Shown piece after piece: positions 13,501 through 24,679 of a stretch of 64,000 nt of DNA. Position numbers and translations under genes: made by a program. The notes under the pieces are model-generated. The model made no database searches and had not been told where the DNA came from. It was given only the letters and a program-made list of their open reading frames with translations. The stretch is from Spirodela intermedia (Eukaryota; Streptophyta; Magnoliopsida; Alismatales; Araceae): positions 3,480,386 to 3,544,385 of the forward strand of contig LR746267.1 of the NCBI GenBank assembly GCA_902729315.2. Direction: 5' to 3'. Position 1 is the first letter of the stretch; each line of letters begins with the position of its first letter.

Positions 13501-13606
13501 GCCAAGATTGGACGATATGCCGAGTAGTAACCCGCAAACAGGTGACTCTAAAGATCCCTTTTTTAATATGCTCACTGCCGTAAATGTAAAGGGTAGTCTG
13601 TTTTGA
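7541..13606 (+). CDS. NEPRO-like protein (nucleolus and neural progenitor protein N-terminal domain, DUF4477)
   Basis: Plant homologue of the nucleolar NEPRO family; the animal protein is nucleolar and linked to rRNA processing, the plant role is inferred. Eight coding exons: 7541-7693, 7780-7892, 10060-10135, 11698-11726, 12308-12401, 12533-12622, 12782-12962, 13302-13606. They total 1041 nt (346 aa) with all phases consistent. Diagnostic segments in order: MVYKNKNQHRRCHYFQSLLK and VRRDVQLL (exons 1-2), NNFHERLLGVARLLSQ (exon 3), IVEAILRAAT (exon 4, 29 nt), SFFMGFSLTILSLLARLRVL (exon 5), VDCVSIFKKVSSLSQERHS (exon 6), AFREYYPPSGP (exon 7), and a basic C-terminus (SLKRKVAF, RRDKKPRL) typical of nucleolar proteins. 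The start ATG follows an acceptor at 7530, so an upstream non-coding exon exists; I could not place it. The donor of exon 7 (G/gttcat) is the weakest junction. Confidence 0.9.
7893..10059 (+). other. NEPRO-like intron 2 (2.17 kb)
   Basis: AT-rich intron. The stretch near 8500-8640 has direct repeats of gagataaaggagtctc (three partial copies), possibly an old element remnant. No coding sequence is convincing. Confidence 0.6.
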
Positions 13607-14812
13607 CCATAAGAGCTGTTTATTTTCTCTCCTACATTGTGGAGTTGATGTATAGCTACATAAATATCTATCAACTCCCGTCTAATACATACATTGATTC
13701 CTAGTTTTGGTGGGCATGCTCTCCCTCACCTCACTGATGAAAGTATAAGATACATAAGTTGCTATGTCTACTCATGTTTTTAACTGATGAAATACAGGCT
13801 TATACTTTCTTGGATCTCACGTTATATTTACCAATCACATTATCTACCCATTGAGTGGTGATCCTTTTTAATGATCTTAAGAAACAAAGAATTAAGGAAG
13901 AAACAAGGTATTAAATATGTTACATTTATGTCACTCTCTAACGGTAAGAAGCATAAAGATATAGTGTCATTTTGATCACATTATATGATGATACAAGATG
14001 AACACCGTTTCTTTCTATATGCTTTTATTAATCATACCACCTTTAGATAATTTCTAAAATCAAAGAGAATGGGCATGTTGGTTCCAAGGTACAAAAACCT
14101 GACTGTTAGAAATAATGTTACAGATTTGTACTAAAGAAAATAGTATTAGGTCGTGAATCAGTGTGTTCAAAATTTCTGCAACTTGTATTGTTTTCCAATG
14201 ATGTCAAGACATAAAATATTATTAGTATGTTACCCTAGTTTTATTCTAAAATCATTTTCTTTACTTGTGAATTAATAAGTTTCACATAAGCATCAAAAGA
14301 AGGTTTTCCTAATGGCATTGTGAAATATTGCATTAATTAATACCTAGAGTTTGCACCTCCATTGAAACGAGAAGATTTGAAAACCAGTTCTTGTTATGTT
14401 TATAAAAGTTCTCAAGATTTGGCATCTTTATTTTTTTGGCCACCAAGTTTTTCCATAATTCGATATGTGGTGGACACGTCACTCCTACCCTAATGCAAAT
14501 TGTTTTCTAAAAACTACTGACAAGTGCATCATAGGTTTGGCTAAGACTTTGTTGGGACTATCTCATGTGTTTTGTTCTAAGTGTAAACGACGAGGGAGAG
14601 TGCAGAAGGCATTGAGATGAGGCTCACTCGAGTTGGGCTCAATCCAATTTTACCTTGATTTTAACCCTAAAGAACATCAAAATGTATCAAAGTATGAGAA
14701 ATTCAAATTGATGTGTTTGTATGTGATGACACTAAATTATGAGGTTAAGATGTAATATTTTTAAATGAGTTTCCTTTAATCTAGGTGTAAATAGTCTCCA
14801 TGTTGGCTTTAT
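13607..14812. other. Intergenic, AT-rich
   Basis: The 3' flank of the NEPRO-like gene. Nothing recognisable was found on either strand. Confidence 0.6.
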
Positions 14813-15090
14813 GATGAACTAAATGAAGATCTCCATATTCCGATCCTGAGTTGCTGCGCAAGCATGATCTAATCACGGGCATAATAAGCTGCCGATATTT
14901 GATGTTTGAATCCTCCAGACTATCTCATACTTGTGTGGTTTGGAATTTGTCCTTTCTGATGATGAACTAAATGAGAATCACAATATTCCGAACCTGAGTT
15001 GCTGCGCAAGCATGATCTAATCACGGGCATATTAAACTATTGATGATTGGTGTTTGAATCCTCCAGATTATCTCATACTTGTGTGGATTT
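14813..15090. repeat. Tandem pair of about 148-bp repeats (GPAT9 intron 11-like sequence)
   Basis: gatgaactaaatga(g)a... catattccgatcctgagttg ... gcaagcatgatctaatcacg ... cagactatctcatacttgtg occurs at about 14813-14942 and again at about 14961-15085. The reverse complement of this block is found at about 28290-28410 and, more diverged, at about 43070-43165 inside GPAT9 intron 11. It is therefore a piece of the duplicated module, here doubled. Confidence 0.8.
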
Positions 15091-15302
15091 TTTTTGGTGA
15101 ACGGAATGATAGTTTCAGTTTGCCTTGAAATCTAAATGAATCAGGGGTTGCCATGAAATTGAATGCATTATTTTTATTACCATAACAGTGAAACTGGAGA
15201 TGAACTACAGTCAGTAACTTTATGAAAAAAAACACAATTCTTTATCGTCTGGGAAAAGAATATACAGAAATTCACAATTCTCCTGATTAATAGACAAAGA
15301 CG

Positions 15303-15310
15303 CCCTGCCC

Positions 15311-15349
<39 letters not shown>

Positions 15350-15350
15350 G
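15303..15350. repeat. (GACA)n microsatellite
   Basis: About nine GACA units. The right copy of the module (27935-27985) carries the complementary-sense CTGT/CCGT and CT repeats at the same place. Confidence 0.9.
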
Positions 15351-15556
15351 GACTATTTTCCGCGTCCCTCATCTAAATTCGATTAAACCCAGACAAAGAA
15401 GAAGTAAACGAAAATGAGGAACTCAAGCATCCACGTGCTCCAGAGGGAGAAGAAACCCTGCCCAGGCACTGAAAGAACTCCATGAAACCGGGCAGCTTCT
15501 TCCCAAGGTCAGCAGCTTTAACGGCGACGGCTCTCGCCGCCCCTCCGCCGTCGATC

Positions 15557-15910
15557 TCAGAAGCGGAGTCGCCATCTCCGGTGAACCCGGTGCAATTTCC
15601 CTTCTTCTTTTACCATCCGGCGACGCCCCCATCGATCGACACCGCCGTCGCCTCCAGGCCAACCCCACAACTGCTCCCTTACCTTCGTCACGGTGGCGGC
15701 GCCCTCTCTATCCTTCCCCACGAATAGAGGCACCACTTCGTTGACCGTGTGCACCCGCAGCGTCGTAGCGTCGGGATTGGCGGCTCCACCGTCCACAGAG
15801 AACTCGACGACGGTATAGGAGGGCTCCAAAGGGCGGAGAACAAGTCAGAGGAAGAGGATGATGAGGCCCAAGAGGAGGAGCAGCACGCAGAAGCCCTGCG
15901 CCGCCGGGAT
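15557..15910 (-). pseudogene. Broken NHL/LEA2-like membrane protein frame, left arm copy
   Basis: Aligns to the intact frame at 41079-41450. The ATG is ATC at 15910-15908, and the Trp codon in the hydrophobic segment is a TGA stop at 15847-15845. Downstream of the stop, the frame EPSYTVVEFSVDGGAANPDA is still open to about 15557. A conserved donor-like gtaagg follows the segment ending AATVTK. Both lesions are shared with the right-arm copy, so they predate or were spread with the homogenisation of the arms. 15671 is also the point where identity with the right arm stops, next to a deletion of about 22 bp on this side. Confidence 0.7.
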
Positions 15911-17271
15911 CTCCTCTTCCCTCAGACAGCCGTCAACTCCTCGAAGGGCCGTTATGAAGGGGGGCCGTCGTAATTTCGCATCAACGGTTTGGTCCCCTTC
16001 ATGGAGGACGTGGAAGGGTGGTCGCCATCTTCGCCGCCAGCGTCAAATATGGCAACCGCCGCCGCCATGACGCATGCAGACAACCGACGTCGGAAGGGTC
16101 TCTTCCATGTTTTAACCACCGCCGATCGTCGACGCTACCATTCTAAACAGGGAGATTCAGGGTTTTGCTCGTTGACTAGACGGCAGTTTGTTCAAAGTAA
16201 CCGAACCCACCATTTTTTTTCTAGAAGAGAGAAACAGAGAGAGAGAGAGAGAGGATTGGTTGTGAAGATCGCCTGTGAGCAGTGTCGACGTCCGGACCAT
16301 TAATACGCTGTGGGTTCTTACGGGTTCTAAAGAACCATGAAGATGAATTATTATTGAGGTCAACATTCCCATAAAAGGTTCAAGCAATAGAGACGACATG
16401 AAGTCTCATAGATGCTTAATCGAAGAAATAGTTAAAAACATTTCATAATCACTGATTCTCTTTCTCTCTCTCTTTCTCTCTCCCTCTCTCTCTTTCTGTA
16501 TGCGTCTCCTTTTCTATATTGTGCTCAAGCTCTATTTTAGGGTCCCTTAAAAGAAATTTACAATGCGAGGCGGAAAAATAGATTTACAATGCGGGTTCAC
16601 AACTAAACTGTTCTGATGATCCAAAATTTTCTTCAGTCTTAAGTGTGATTCTACATGGTAGGAAGCGACTGTTGGCACAATTGCTTGGAATACAAACCCA
16701 CCGAGAGGGCCAAAACTAGCCGTTTTTCGCATAGAAGAATGCTCATACAAGCGTTCCTATAATATATATTATATCAATAATTTAGGTACAAGACTTTCAA
16801 ATAACGCACGCATTTTGTGCAGAAGGGCCCGAGGAGTCTAATGGGGGGAGAGAGCGAGAGAGAGAGAGAGAGAGAGGTGTTCAGGATGGCGGAACGTCGC
16901 CGTTGATCTTGTCAAATTGGGACGTCCAGCTTCGGGAAAGATCCCCATCAAGATCCAAGTCTTCATTAGGTCTTATGCAAGGTTCTGATCTTTATTTCTA
17001 GAGAGAGACTTCGACGACCGACAAACCCAGATCAAACCGTGGTCATTCATCGTTGGTACAACTTGATGCGACTCGGTAACAAAGGATTGCCTAGCTTGGA
17101 GAGAGAAAGAAAGGAAGCAAGCAGCCTCCCGCCAGAGGTCGCGTCTACAACCCGGTTATCCCGGGGGCATTATTCTCATTGAGTTTTCAAAACCCTCCAT
17201 CCTCACGATAAATTTGACCCTACTCTCTGCAACTCGCAGAGAGAACGATCAGACCTCTTTTCTCTCTCTCT

Positions 17272-18564
17272 CTAGTTGACGCGGGCACAGTTCTTCCTGA
17301 TCTCCCCCTGGCTTCCCGTGAGGACGGCGATGTTGCCCATGTTCACCATGGCCTCGGCGAACTCCCTGAAGAACACCGAGTTGTCAGACTCGGCGAGGCG
17401 GATGACGTGGGACCTCGTGTCAGCGTCGTCGAGCAGAGCGGCGTCAGACTGGAAGAGCCCCCTGCGCTTGGCCACCAGCTTGAAGTAGCTGTTGTCGAAG
17501 GTGGTGAAGCTCCCCGGGTCCATTTCCACAAGCTTGAGGGCGTCGCTGGTTCCTTGGGCACACTTAGCCCTCAGCTTGGCCAGATAGTTCCTCTCCAGCG
17601 ATGGGTCGGTGTCGGAATTATCACCTCTCCCGGAGAAGTTGTACAGGCGGCCCGTGAAGGTGAAGCAGTGGGCGTTTCCGATTGTGTGTCCGCCTGCGAA
17701 ATGAGTCCGTGAATGGTGGAAGGAAGTGTGGAGTTGGATTTTGATTGACAGTGAAAGGAGGAGAATGGTTCAGTACCTGAGAGGAGGACGAGGTCCTTGG
17801 CGTCGAGGCCGACGTCGTCGAACTGAGACTTTAAGGTAGAGATGTTGGCGCTGAAGGCGGGTAACAGTCGCAGGGCTTCGGTGTCGATGGAGACCGACCC
17901 GTCCCTGCGCCCCGTGGGGACTTCCCAGAATGGGCCCTGGTCCTGCAATGGCGGAAGAGGAGCCCCAGGGGATGGTTAAAGTTAGAAGGAACGGCGAACA
18001 AAAACAGGCGTCAGAGGAGAGGAGGGAGGGGGCCGTCGTCTCTCTACCGCGTGCACGACGTCTCTCGCAATGAGAGCAAGGATATCGGCGCAGGAGACGG
18101 TGGAGGGGCAGGCCCTCTCCAGCCTCGCCTTGATCCTGTCGACGAGAGCGAATCCCCTGAGGAACTGGTTCGGCGGAGCGTCCTTCTCCGTCGGGTTACT
18201 CGCGCTGGTAGAGTTGAGTAGAAGGGAGGCGTCGCATCCCTGCAAGAGCAGATGGGCCCGACACACGTTAGAGCCCGGGTTTCTCTCTCCTTCTTTCTCT
18301 CTCTCGCTCTGCTCGGAAGGAGAGTCATTGTGTGTTTGACGTGGTGAGACTTACTCTGACGAAGCAGTCGTGGAAGAAGAGCCTGAGGAGGGGGCCTCCA
18401 ATGGAGGGGGCTACCCTGATGGCTCTGTCGATCTCCTCGGTGATGATAGATTCGGCATGAGGGCATGATCTGGAGTAGAATCCAACTCGGAGCTGGGCCT
18501 CTGCTGATCCCAGTACGAAGAGAAGAGAGAGAGCGAGAGATGGCAAGAGGGAGAGGCGACCCAT
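17272..18564 (-). CDS. Class III secretory peroxidase (left arm copy)
   Basis: Heme peroxidase of the plant secretory family (EC 1.11.1.7), acting in the cell wall or apoplast on phenolics with H2O2. Four exons on minus: 18564-18355, 18239-18048, 17942-17777, 17693-17272. Together they encode 329 aa, the usual family length, with the classic three-intron layout. A signal peptide of about 23 residues ends AEA before QLRVGFYSRSCP. The distal heme site is R61/H65 in LLRLFFHDCFVRGCDAS, and the proximal His192 lies in LLSGGHTIGNAHC. Eight cysteines for four disulfides are present (SCP, HDC, GCD, ACPSTVSC, AHC, KC, NC). The coding sequence appears identical to the right-arm gene, and the two are transcribed away from each other. 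The peroxidase 3/27-like subgroup is a guess from overall sequence. Confidence 0.95.
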
Positions 18565-18919
18565 GGAGACCGTCTCTCTGAGAGGATAGGGAGGAGATTG
18601 CGGAGGGAGGAGAGTGAGATGAATGGATGGCCTTTCCCCTCTCGAAGGCCCGTTATATATAGGGTCTCGAGGACGGCTGCCTCGTTCATCTCTCTCTTCT
18701 TATTTGTCTAGTCCTGATGAAGGTGGAGATTGTTCAGAGGTTTGGATTATCGAAACTGAGAGGGTTAGGATATGGCGGGCTCATCATGTTGGTTATCTTC
18801 ACATGCAACCGGACATCTTCACATGGAGAGAAACCTCGCAACCGGACATTTTTTCTCTCGTGTCGGTTGGTCCTTCACTGTCCGCCAGCAACAGCGTCCT
18901 CATCTCCTCTTCTTCTTGG

Positions 18920-18959
<40 letters not shown>

Positions 18960-19992
18960 AACGCTGTAAAATTAGAATAATCTGAACATATCTTTAGTAG
19001 CGATATGGCAACGAGTACAGGTAAACAATGTACCGAGGGTAGGGTGAACAAGAGGGCGGGAGGGGTAGTGGGTTGGTATCTTCATTGGTTTTCAGAGGAA
19101 CCTCACGTGTGAGAGAGTTTAAATCTGCGTAGCATGTTATCGGATGCGCATGTTTTGCTAATCCATGCTCCCATTTTCTCGGGTTTTCTTGGTCCGTCCT
19201 ACCTCTCGTACACTTTGCACACATTGGTTGTTTTCTCAGCAAATTGAAATGATCCAGCGTGGATGGAGCTGCTCAAAAGCTCCCGTACTTCCAATAATCA
19301 GCCGCCACGTGTGGCCTTGCTGTTATCAGGTCGCCTTTCACGTAGTTGTTAGATGAAGGTCGGTACCCTTTGATTATTCGCAAAACATTCCATTTTGCTC
19401 CTTCAAATGGGTTTCCTATCATGCGGAGTTGGTAGTGGCGTGAGGTGTGCTTAACTGTCCAATCCAAAAAAAATAAGGTTGATTTCATCATAATGCACGC
19501 ATCAAGGGCGTCACCCCGATATATTCCTCTCGCGAGAGATGAAAGGAACCCTCTTGGCTGTTGAGCAGCCTCACCGATCGCCCGCCAGAGCTGACTGGCG
19601 AGATCTTGTCTCCGCCGCCGGTCCCTCAGACGCTAATGATTCAAGTGGAAGTGAAGCCTACCTCCTAAAGTGTTCACCACGTCACGTCTTCCCCGGGGTT
19701 TCTGTGTTTGCGGAATTCTACGCCAACGTAGATAGATGTGAAGGTTTCAGCGCTTGAAGATCATGCGAGAGCAGTATCATGGGATCAGCATTCTCAGGGG
19801 TGTAGTTTCGGCGCGTAATACTTCTAAAATTTTCTATAATGCACCCAAGGGTTCTCTGCGGAGACGAAGGGCGGTGAAGTTTAGGTGGCTGCTCGATAGT
19901 TTCTCCTACCGTCAAATCCTCCCCGATTTCCTTCGGATTCTTTTCCAGTGGATATTCGGTATAAAACGGGGAGGGAGGGAGAAAGAGACAAG

Positions 19993-20036
<44 letters not shown>

Positions 20037-20958
20037 AACCCCGGATAGGAACCGGACAGAGCTTGTCTTAGCCGGGTTTCTTCATCCACATTATTTGTAG
20101 CGAATGTGTGAAGAAGAATGAGGACGCGCGGTTCGTAGTCTCCCATCTTCGCTGAAATCTCTCGATGATGGAGCGGTGCTTGTGACGAAGCTGTCCCCTT
20201 CCGGTGATCGAGATAGTCTAATGCGTGGTGAATGTTTTCCTATATTTCTAGTCTCCTTCAATGCGACGCGTTGACGTAATTCTATTGGGCAGTGAAAGTT
20301 CTCCCCTAGTTTTCTGTCTTCTTCAATTATGCGACGAGTTGACCAAAACAAGGGAGGTGGTCTTCTCTCCGAGCATCATTACTCAGTGAAATCCGTCAAA
20401 CCGCTCCGTGCCTAGCTTAGGTGATCAGACTCCCATCCCACCTCTTTCCATGACCAGCCTCCCAACCAAACCAACGACACATAGATCAGCGAGTCTGGAG
20501 GATTTACACGATAGTAAAATCTATCGCCATGAGGCTGTTGGGGTGCTCGTTCAACTGATTTTGACCTAAATAGCAATACTTATATGGTACCAAAGTAGCA
20601 AGTCACATCAAAGATCTGTAGGGGACGCTTACTCTCCACCTAATATGGGCCACTTAGAAGTCGTGCTTCATGGGAAGAGACATTGGAGGATAACCCAACG
20701 TTGTTAATAAAATTTAAACTTACAGATTTGGATGACATGAGAAAAAAGTAAAAATAATAAAATAATAATAATATCCAATTAATGTGAAATATGCGCCACA
20801 TTTACAAAAAAAACAGATACGCGCAATCCCCCCTAAGCACCGCTTGTAAAAACATGAATGCAAGATGCCACCATTATTGGGCCCCTTCCTTTTTCGTCGT
20901 CGGGTTCATTAGGACCCGATTAGCTGTCCCCCGTTGCCCGAGGAGTCGTGTGGAGGAG
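18565..20958. other. Peroxidase upstream region in left arm
   Basis: About 2.4 kb without a supported gene. It contains a CT tract (about 18928-18958) and a GA tract (about 20000-20033), and is mirrored at 22286-24679. Reading frames here include Ser-Leu or Arg-Glu repeats and show no known domain. Confidence 0.6.
18653..18661 (-). promoter_or_regulatory. TATA box of left-arm peroxidase
   Basis: TATATATAA read on minus, about 90 bases upstream of the ATG at 18564, in a context conserved in all three peroxidase copies. Confidence 0.7.
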
Positions 20959-22285
20959 GCTCTTCAACGTGAGCATTAAACAAGGTTGATCGGGCAGCCG
21001 AGCAGACACTACAGGGACAGGGTCGTCTGCTCGCCACGGGCTCAGATTTTTCAATGCATTTGTTATAATGGCTCGTTGGCGCCATATGCACCAAACTCGG
21101 AATCTATCCACGCCACAACTCGAACCCAGGTCCAACTTGGCCACGAGAGGTCAACTATTGAGAAGGTCGTTGTTTAACGCAAAATCTAACATTAAAGAAG
21201 CACAGGTAGGTTGGGAACCATCTAAATCTTAATCCAGCAACAGAAAGAAAAATACGAAGGTAAAACCCATTCTTAGCGGCACGAACCGTATCGTGCTAAT
21301 CTTTAAGAAGAGAATGTAGAAGTCATTAAACCCATAATCTCGTAATTTAGAATTATTAGATATTTGAATCAACATTCATAGAAATTTTGATGCACCATTA
21401 TAATCCTTGATAAGAGAGAAGGGCGGTGATTTAACTCCTGAGCTAAATGTGTGACAATGAGAGTCAGCCTTATCCAACATCTACATAATTTGGTACACCA
21501 TTAATCATTGACCAGGACTAGAACTTTAGGGACGACTTACAGCGTCTCAAGTTTCCGTAAAAAGTTGACATTGACCCACTTTATTTCAAGATTCAGTCTA
21601 CAGTTTTGTCTCGTTGATGTTGATCATCGTAACTGTCATTAGATTGGCTTTCAAAATGTCACTCTTAAGGAATTTTGATGATGCGACACCTAAACACATT
21701 TAATCAGTGTGACGTCACAGTAACCTCGGGATACCATAGGTGCTGTCAATTTTGCCATATCCAACTTTTGAGGCATGAATTAGAGACAGCGATGAGGTTG
21801 ATGGTATTCGCTATTAGAGTCATCACCGGCTGTGGTATTCATATGTGAGTGTGAGTTGTGTCACAAAACGACAGAGAAATAAGTAAATCCCCATTTTTAA
21901 AAGAAAAAGTGGGTCCTATGGCAGCAGCTATTGCAGGGACGTCATTGGCTGGGGGATTGTGTTTCAGGTGGGAGAGGATGGGGGTGTACGTTTGCGGGAC
22001 TTATCACATCCAGTATGTTGCTCCATGACGGCTCCACCACACGTCATCACCCTTCGGTGAAGATAGAGAGGCAGCGCACCTAAGAGATAGGCGCGGAGGT
22101 GACAGAGGCGGCTGTGCCTTCCGGCAGCCGACCTCAAGTTCCCGGTCCCCGGCGGCGGCAATCCGTCGTTTTCTGGCGGCTAGCTACCGTCCAAGTGGCA
22201 CTGGGTCGAGTCCTCGATTCTTTGAAGTGTCCTGCCAACGGTGAGGGGTGAGAAAGGAGAACTTTTCTAGCACCATTGGATCCAG
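20959..22285. other. Palindrome spacer (1327 bp), unique between the arms
   Basis: Its reverse complement matches about 33146-34785 of the third module copy, for example gtgctagaaaa, ggtcggctgccggaaggca, and aaacgagccattataacaaatgcg with substitutions. The third copy has about 300 extra bases. On the minus strand the spacer runs straight into the left arm in the ancestral order. The left half of the palindrome is therefore the complete module and the right arm lacks this first 1.3 kb. No gene was seen. Confidence 0.8.
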
Positions 22286-23207
22286 CTCCTCCACACGACT
22301 CCTCGGGCAACGGGGGACAGCTAATCGGGTCCTAATGAACCCGACGACGAAAAAGGAAGGGGCCCAATAATGGTGGCATCTTGCATTCATGTTTTTACAA
22401 GCGGTGCTTAGGGGGGATTGCGCGTATCTGTTTTTTTTGTAAATGTGGCGCATATTTCACATTAATTGGATATTATTATTATTTTATTATTTTTACTTTT
22501 TTCTCATGTCATCCAAATCTGTAAGTTTAAATTTTATTAACAACGTTGGGTTATCCTCCAATGTCTCTTCCCATGAAGCACGACTTCTAAGTGGCCCATA
22601 TTAGGTGGAGAGTAAGCGTCCCCTACAGATCTTTGATGTGACTTGCTACTTTGGTACCATATAAGTATTGCTATTTAGGTCAAAATCAGTTGAACGAGCA
22701 CCCCAACAGCCTCATGGCGATAGATTTTACTATCGTGTAAATCCTCCAGACTCGCTGATCTATGTGTCGTTGGTTTGGTTGGGAGGCTGGTCATGGAAAG
22801 AGGTGGGATGGGAGTCTGATCACCTAAGCTAGGCACGGAGCGGTTTGACGGATTTCACTGAGTAATGATGCTCGGAGAGAAGACCACCTCCCTTGTTTTG
22901 GTCAACTCGTCGCATAATTGAAGAAGACAGAAAACTAGGGGAGAACTTTCACTGCCCAATAGAATTACGTCAACGCGTCGCATTGAAGGAGACTAGAAAT
23001 ATAGGAAAACATTCACCACGCATTAGACTATCTCGATCACCGGAAGGGGACAGCTTCGTCACAAGCACCGCTCCATCATCGAGAGATTTCAGCGAAGATG
23101 GGAGACTACGAACCGCGCGTCCTCATTCTTCTTCACACATTCGCTACAAATAATGTGGATGAAGAAACCCGGCTAAGACAAGCTCTGTCCGGTTCCTATC
23201 CGGGGTT

Positions 23208-23251
<44 letters not shown>

Positions 23252-24284
23252 CTTGTCTCTTTCTCCCTCCCTCCCCGTTTTATACCGAATATCCACTGGA
23301 AAAGAATCCGAAGGAAATCGGGGAGGATTTGACGGTAGGAGAAACTATCGAGCAGCCACCTAAACTTCACCGCCCTTCGTCTCCGCAGAGAACCCTTGGG
23401 TGCATTATAGAAAATTTTAGAAGTATTACGCGCCGAAACTACACCCCTGAGAATGCTGATCCCATGATACTGCTCTCGCATGATCTTCAAGCGCTGAAAC
23501 CTTCACATCTATCTACGTTGGCGTAGAATTCCGCAAACACAGAAACCCCGGGGAAGACGTGACGTGGTGAACACTTTAGGAGGTAGGCTTCACTTCCACT
23601 TGAATCATTAGCGTCTGAGGGACCGGCGGCGGAGACAAGATCTCGCCAGTCAGCTCTGGCGGGCGATCGGTGAGGCTGCTCAACAGCCAAGAGGGTTCCT
23701 TTCATCTCTCGCGAGAGGAATATATCGGGGTGACGCCCTTGATGCGTGCATTATGATGAAATCAACCTTATTTTTTTTGGATTGGACAGTTAAGCACACC
23801 TCACGCCACTACCAACTCCGCATGATAGGAAACCCATTTGAAGGAGCAAAATGGAATGTTTTGCGAATAATCAAAGGGTACCGACCTTCATCTAACAACT
23901 ACGTGAAAGGCGACCTGATAACAGCAAGGCCACACGTGGCGGCTGATTATTGGAAGTACGGGAGCTTTTGAGCAGCTCCATCCACGCTGGATCATTTCAA
24001 TTTGCTGAGAAAACAACCAATGTGTGCAAAGTGTACGAGAGGTAGGACGGACCAAGAAAACCCGAGAAAATGGGAGCATGGATTAGCAAAACATGCGCAT
24101 CCGATAACATGCTACGCAGATTTAAACTCTCTCACACGTGAGGTTCCTCTGAAAACCAATGAAGATACCAACCCACTACCCCTCCCGCCCTCTTGTTCAC
24201 CCTACCCTCGGTACATTGTTTACCTGTACTCGTTGCCATATCGCTACTAAAGATATGTTCAGATTATTCTAATTTTACAGCGTT

Positions 24285-24324
<40 letters not shown>

Positions 24325-24582
24325 CCAAGAAGAAGAGGAGATGAGGACGCTGTTGCTGGCGGACAGTGAAGGACCAACCGACACGAGAGAAAAAATGTCC
24401 GGTTGCGAGGTTTCTCTCCATGTGAAGATGTCCGGTTGCATGTGAAGATAACCAACATGATGAGCCCGCCATATCCTAACCCTCTCAGTTTCGATAATCC
24501 AAACCTCTGAACAATCTCCACCTTCATCAGGACTAGACAAATAAGAAGAGAGAGATGAACGAGGCAGCCGTCCTCGAGACCC

Positions 24583-24591
24583 TATATATAA
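24583..24591 (+). promoter_or_regulatory. TATA box of right-arm peroxidase
   Basis: TATATATAA about 90 bases before the ATG at 24680, mirror of 18653-18661. Confidence 0.7.
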
Positions 24592-24679
24592 CGGGCCTTC
24601 GAGAGGGGAAAGGCCATCCATTCATCTCACTCTCCTCCCTCCGCAATCTCCTCCCTATCCTCTCAGAGAGACGGTCTCC

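Larger units (their letters stand above)
15671..20958. repeat. Left arm of 5288-bp near-perfect palindrome
   Basis: Every position x that I compared in this arm matches the reverse complement of position 43244-x in 22286-27573, including the peroxidase exons and introns and several GA/CT tracts. The offset never changes, so there is no net indel. Inner end: cgtgtggaggag at 20947-20958, after which the two sides differ. Outer end: next to gtaagggagcag at 15671, after which homology continues at clearly lower identity. The comparison was by eye, not by a computed alignment. Confidence 0.93.

Noticed and set aside
13142-13606. Start of the last NEPRO exon at 13142 as an independent gene
   Set aside because: Only 13302 onward fits the family and the splice phase. 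The upstream part is intron.
17407-17712. Antisense frames over peroxidase exon 4, repeated at 25532-25837 and 38726-39031
   Set aside because: Shadows of the GC-rich coding strand. Conservation comes from the sense peroxidase gene.
23098-23526. 142-residue frame starting MGDYEPRVLILLHTF, mirrored at 19718-20146
   Set aside because: Its middle is a Ser-Leu run from a CT tract and it has no recognisable domain. The third module disrupts it with the 0.7-kb insert, so no selection for coding is evident.
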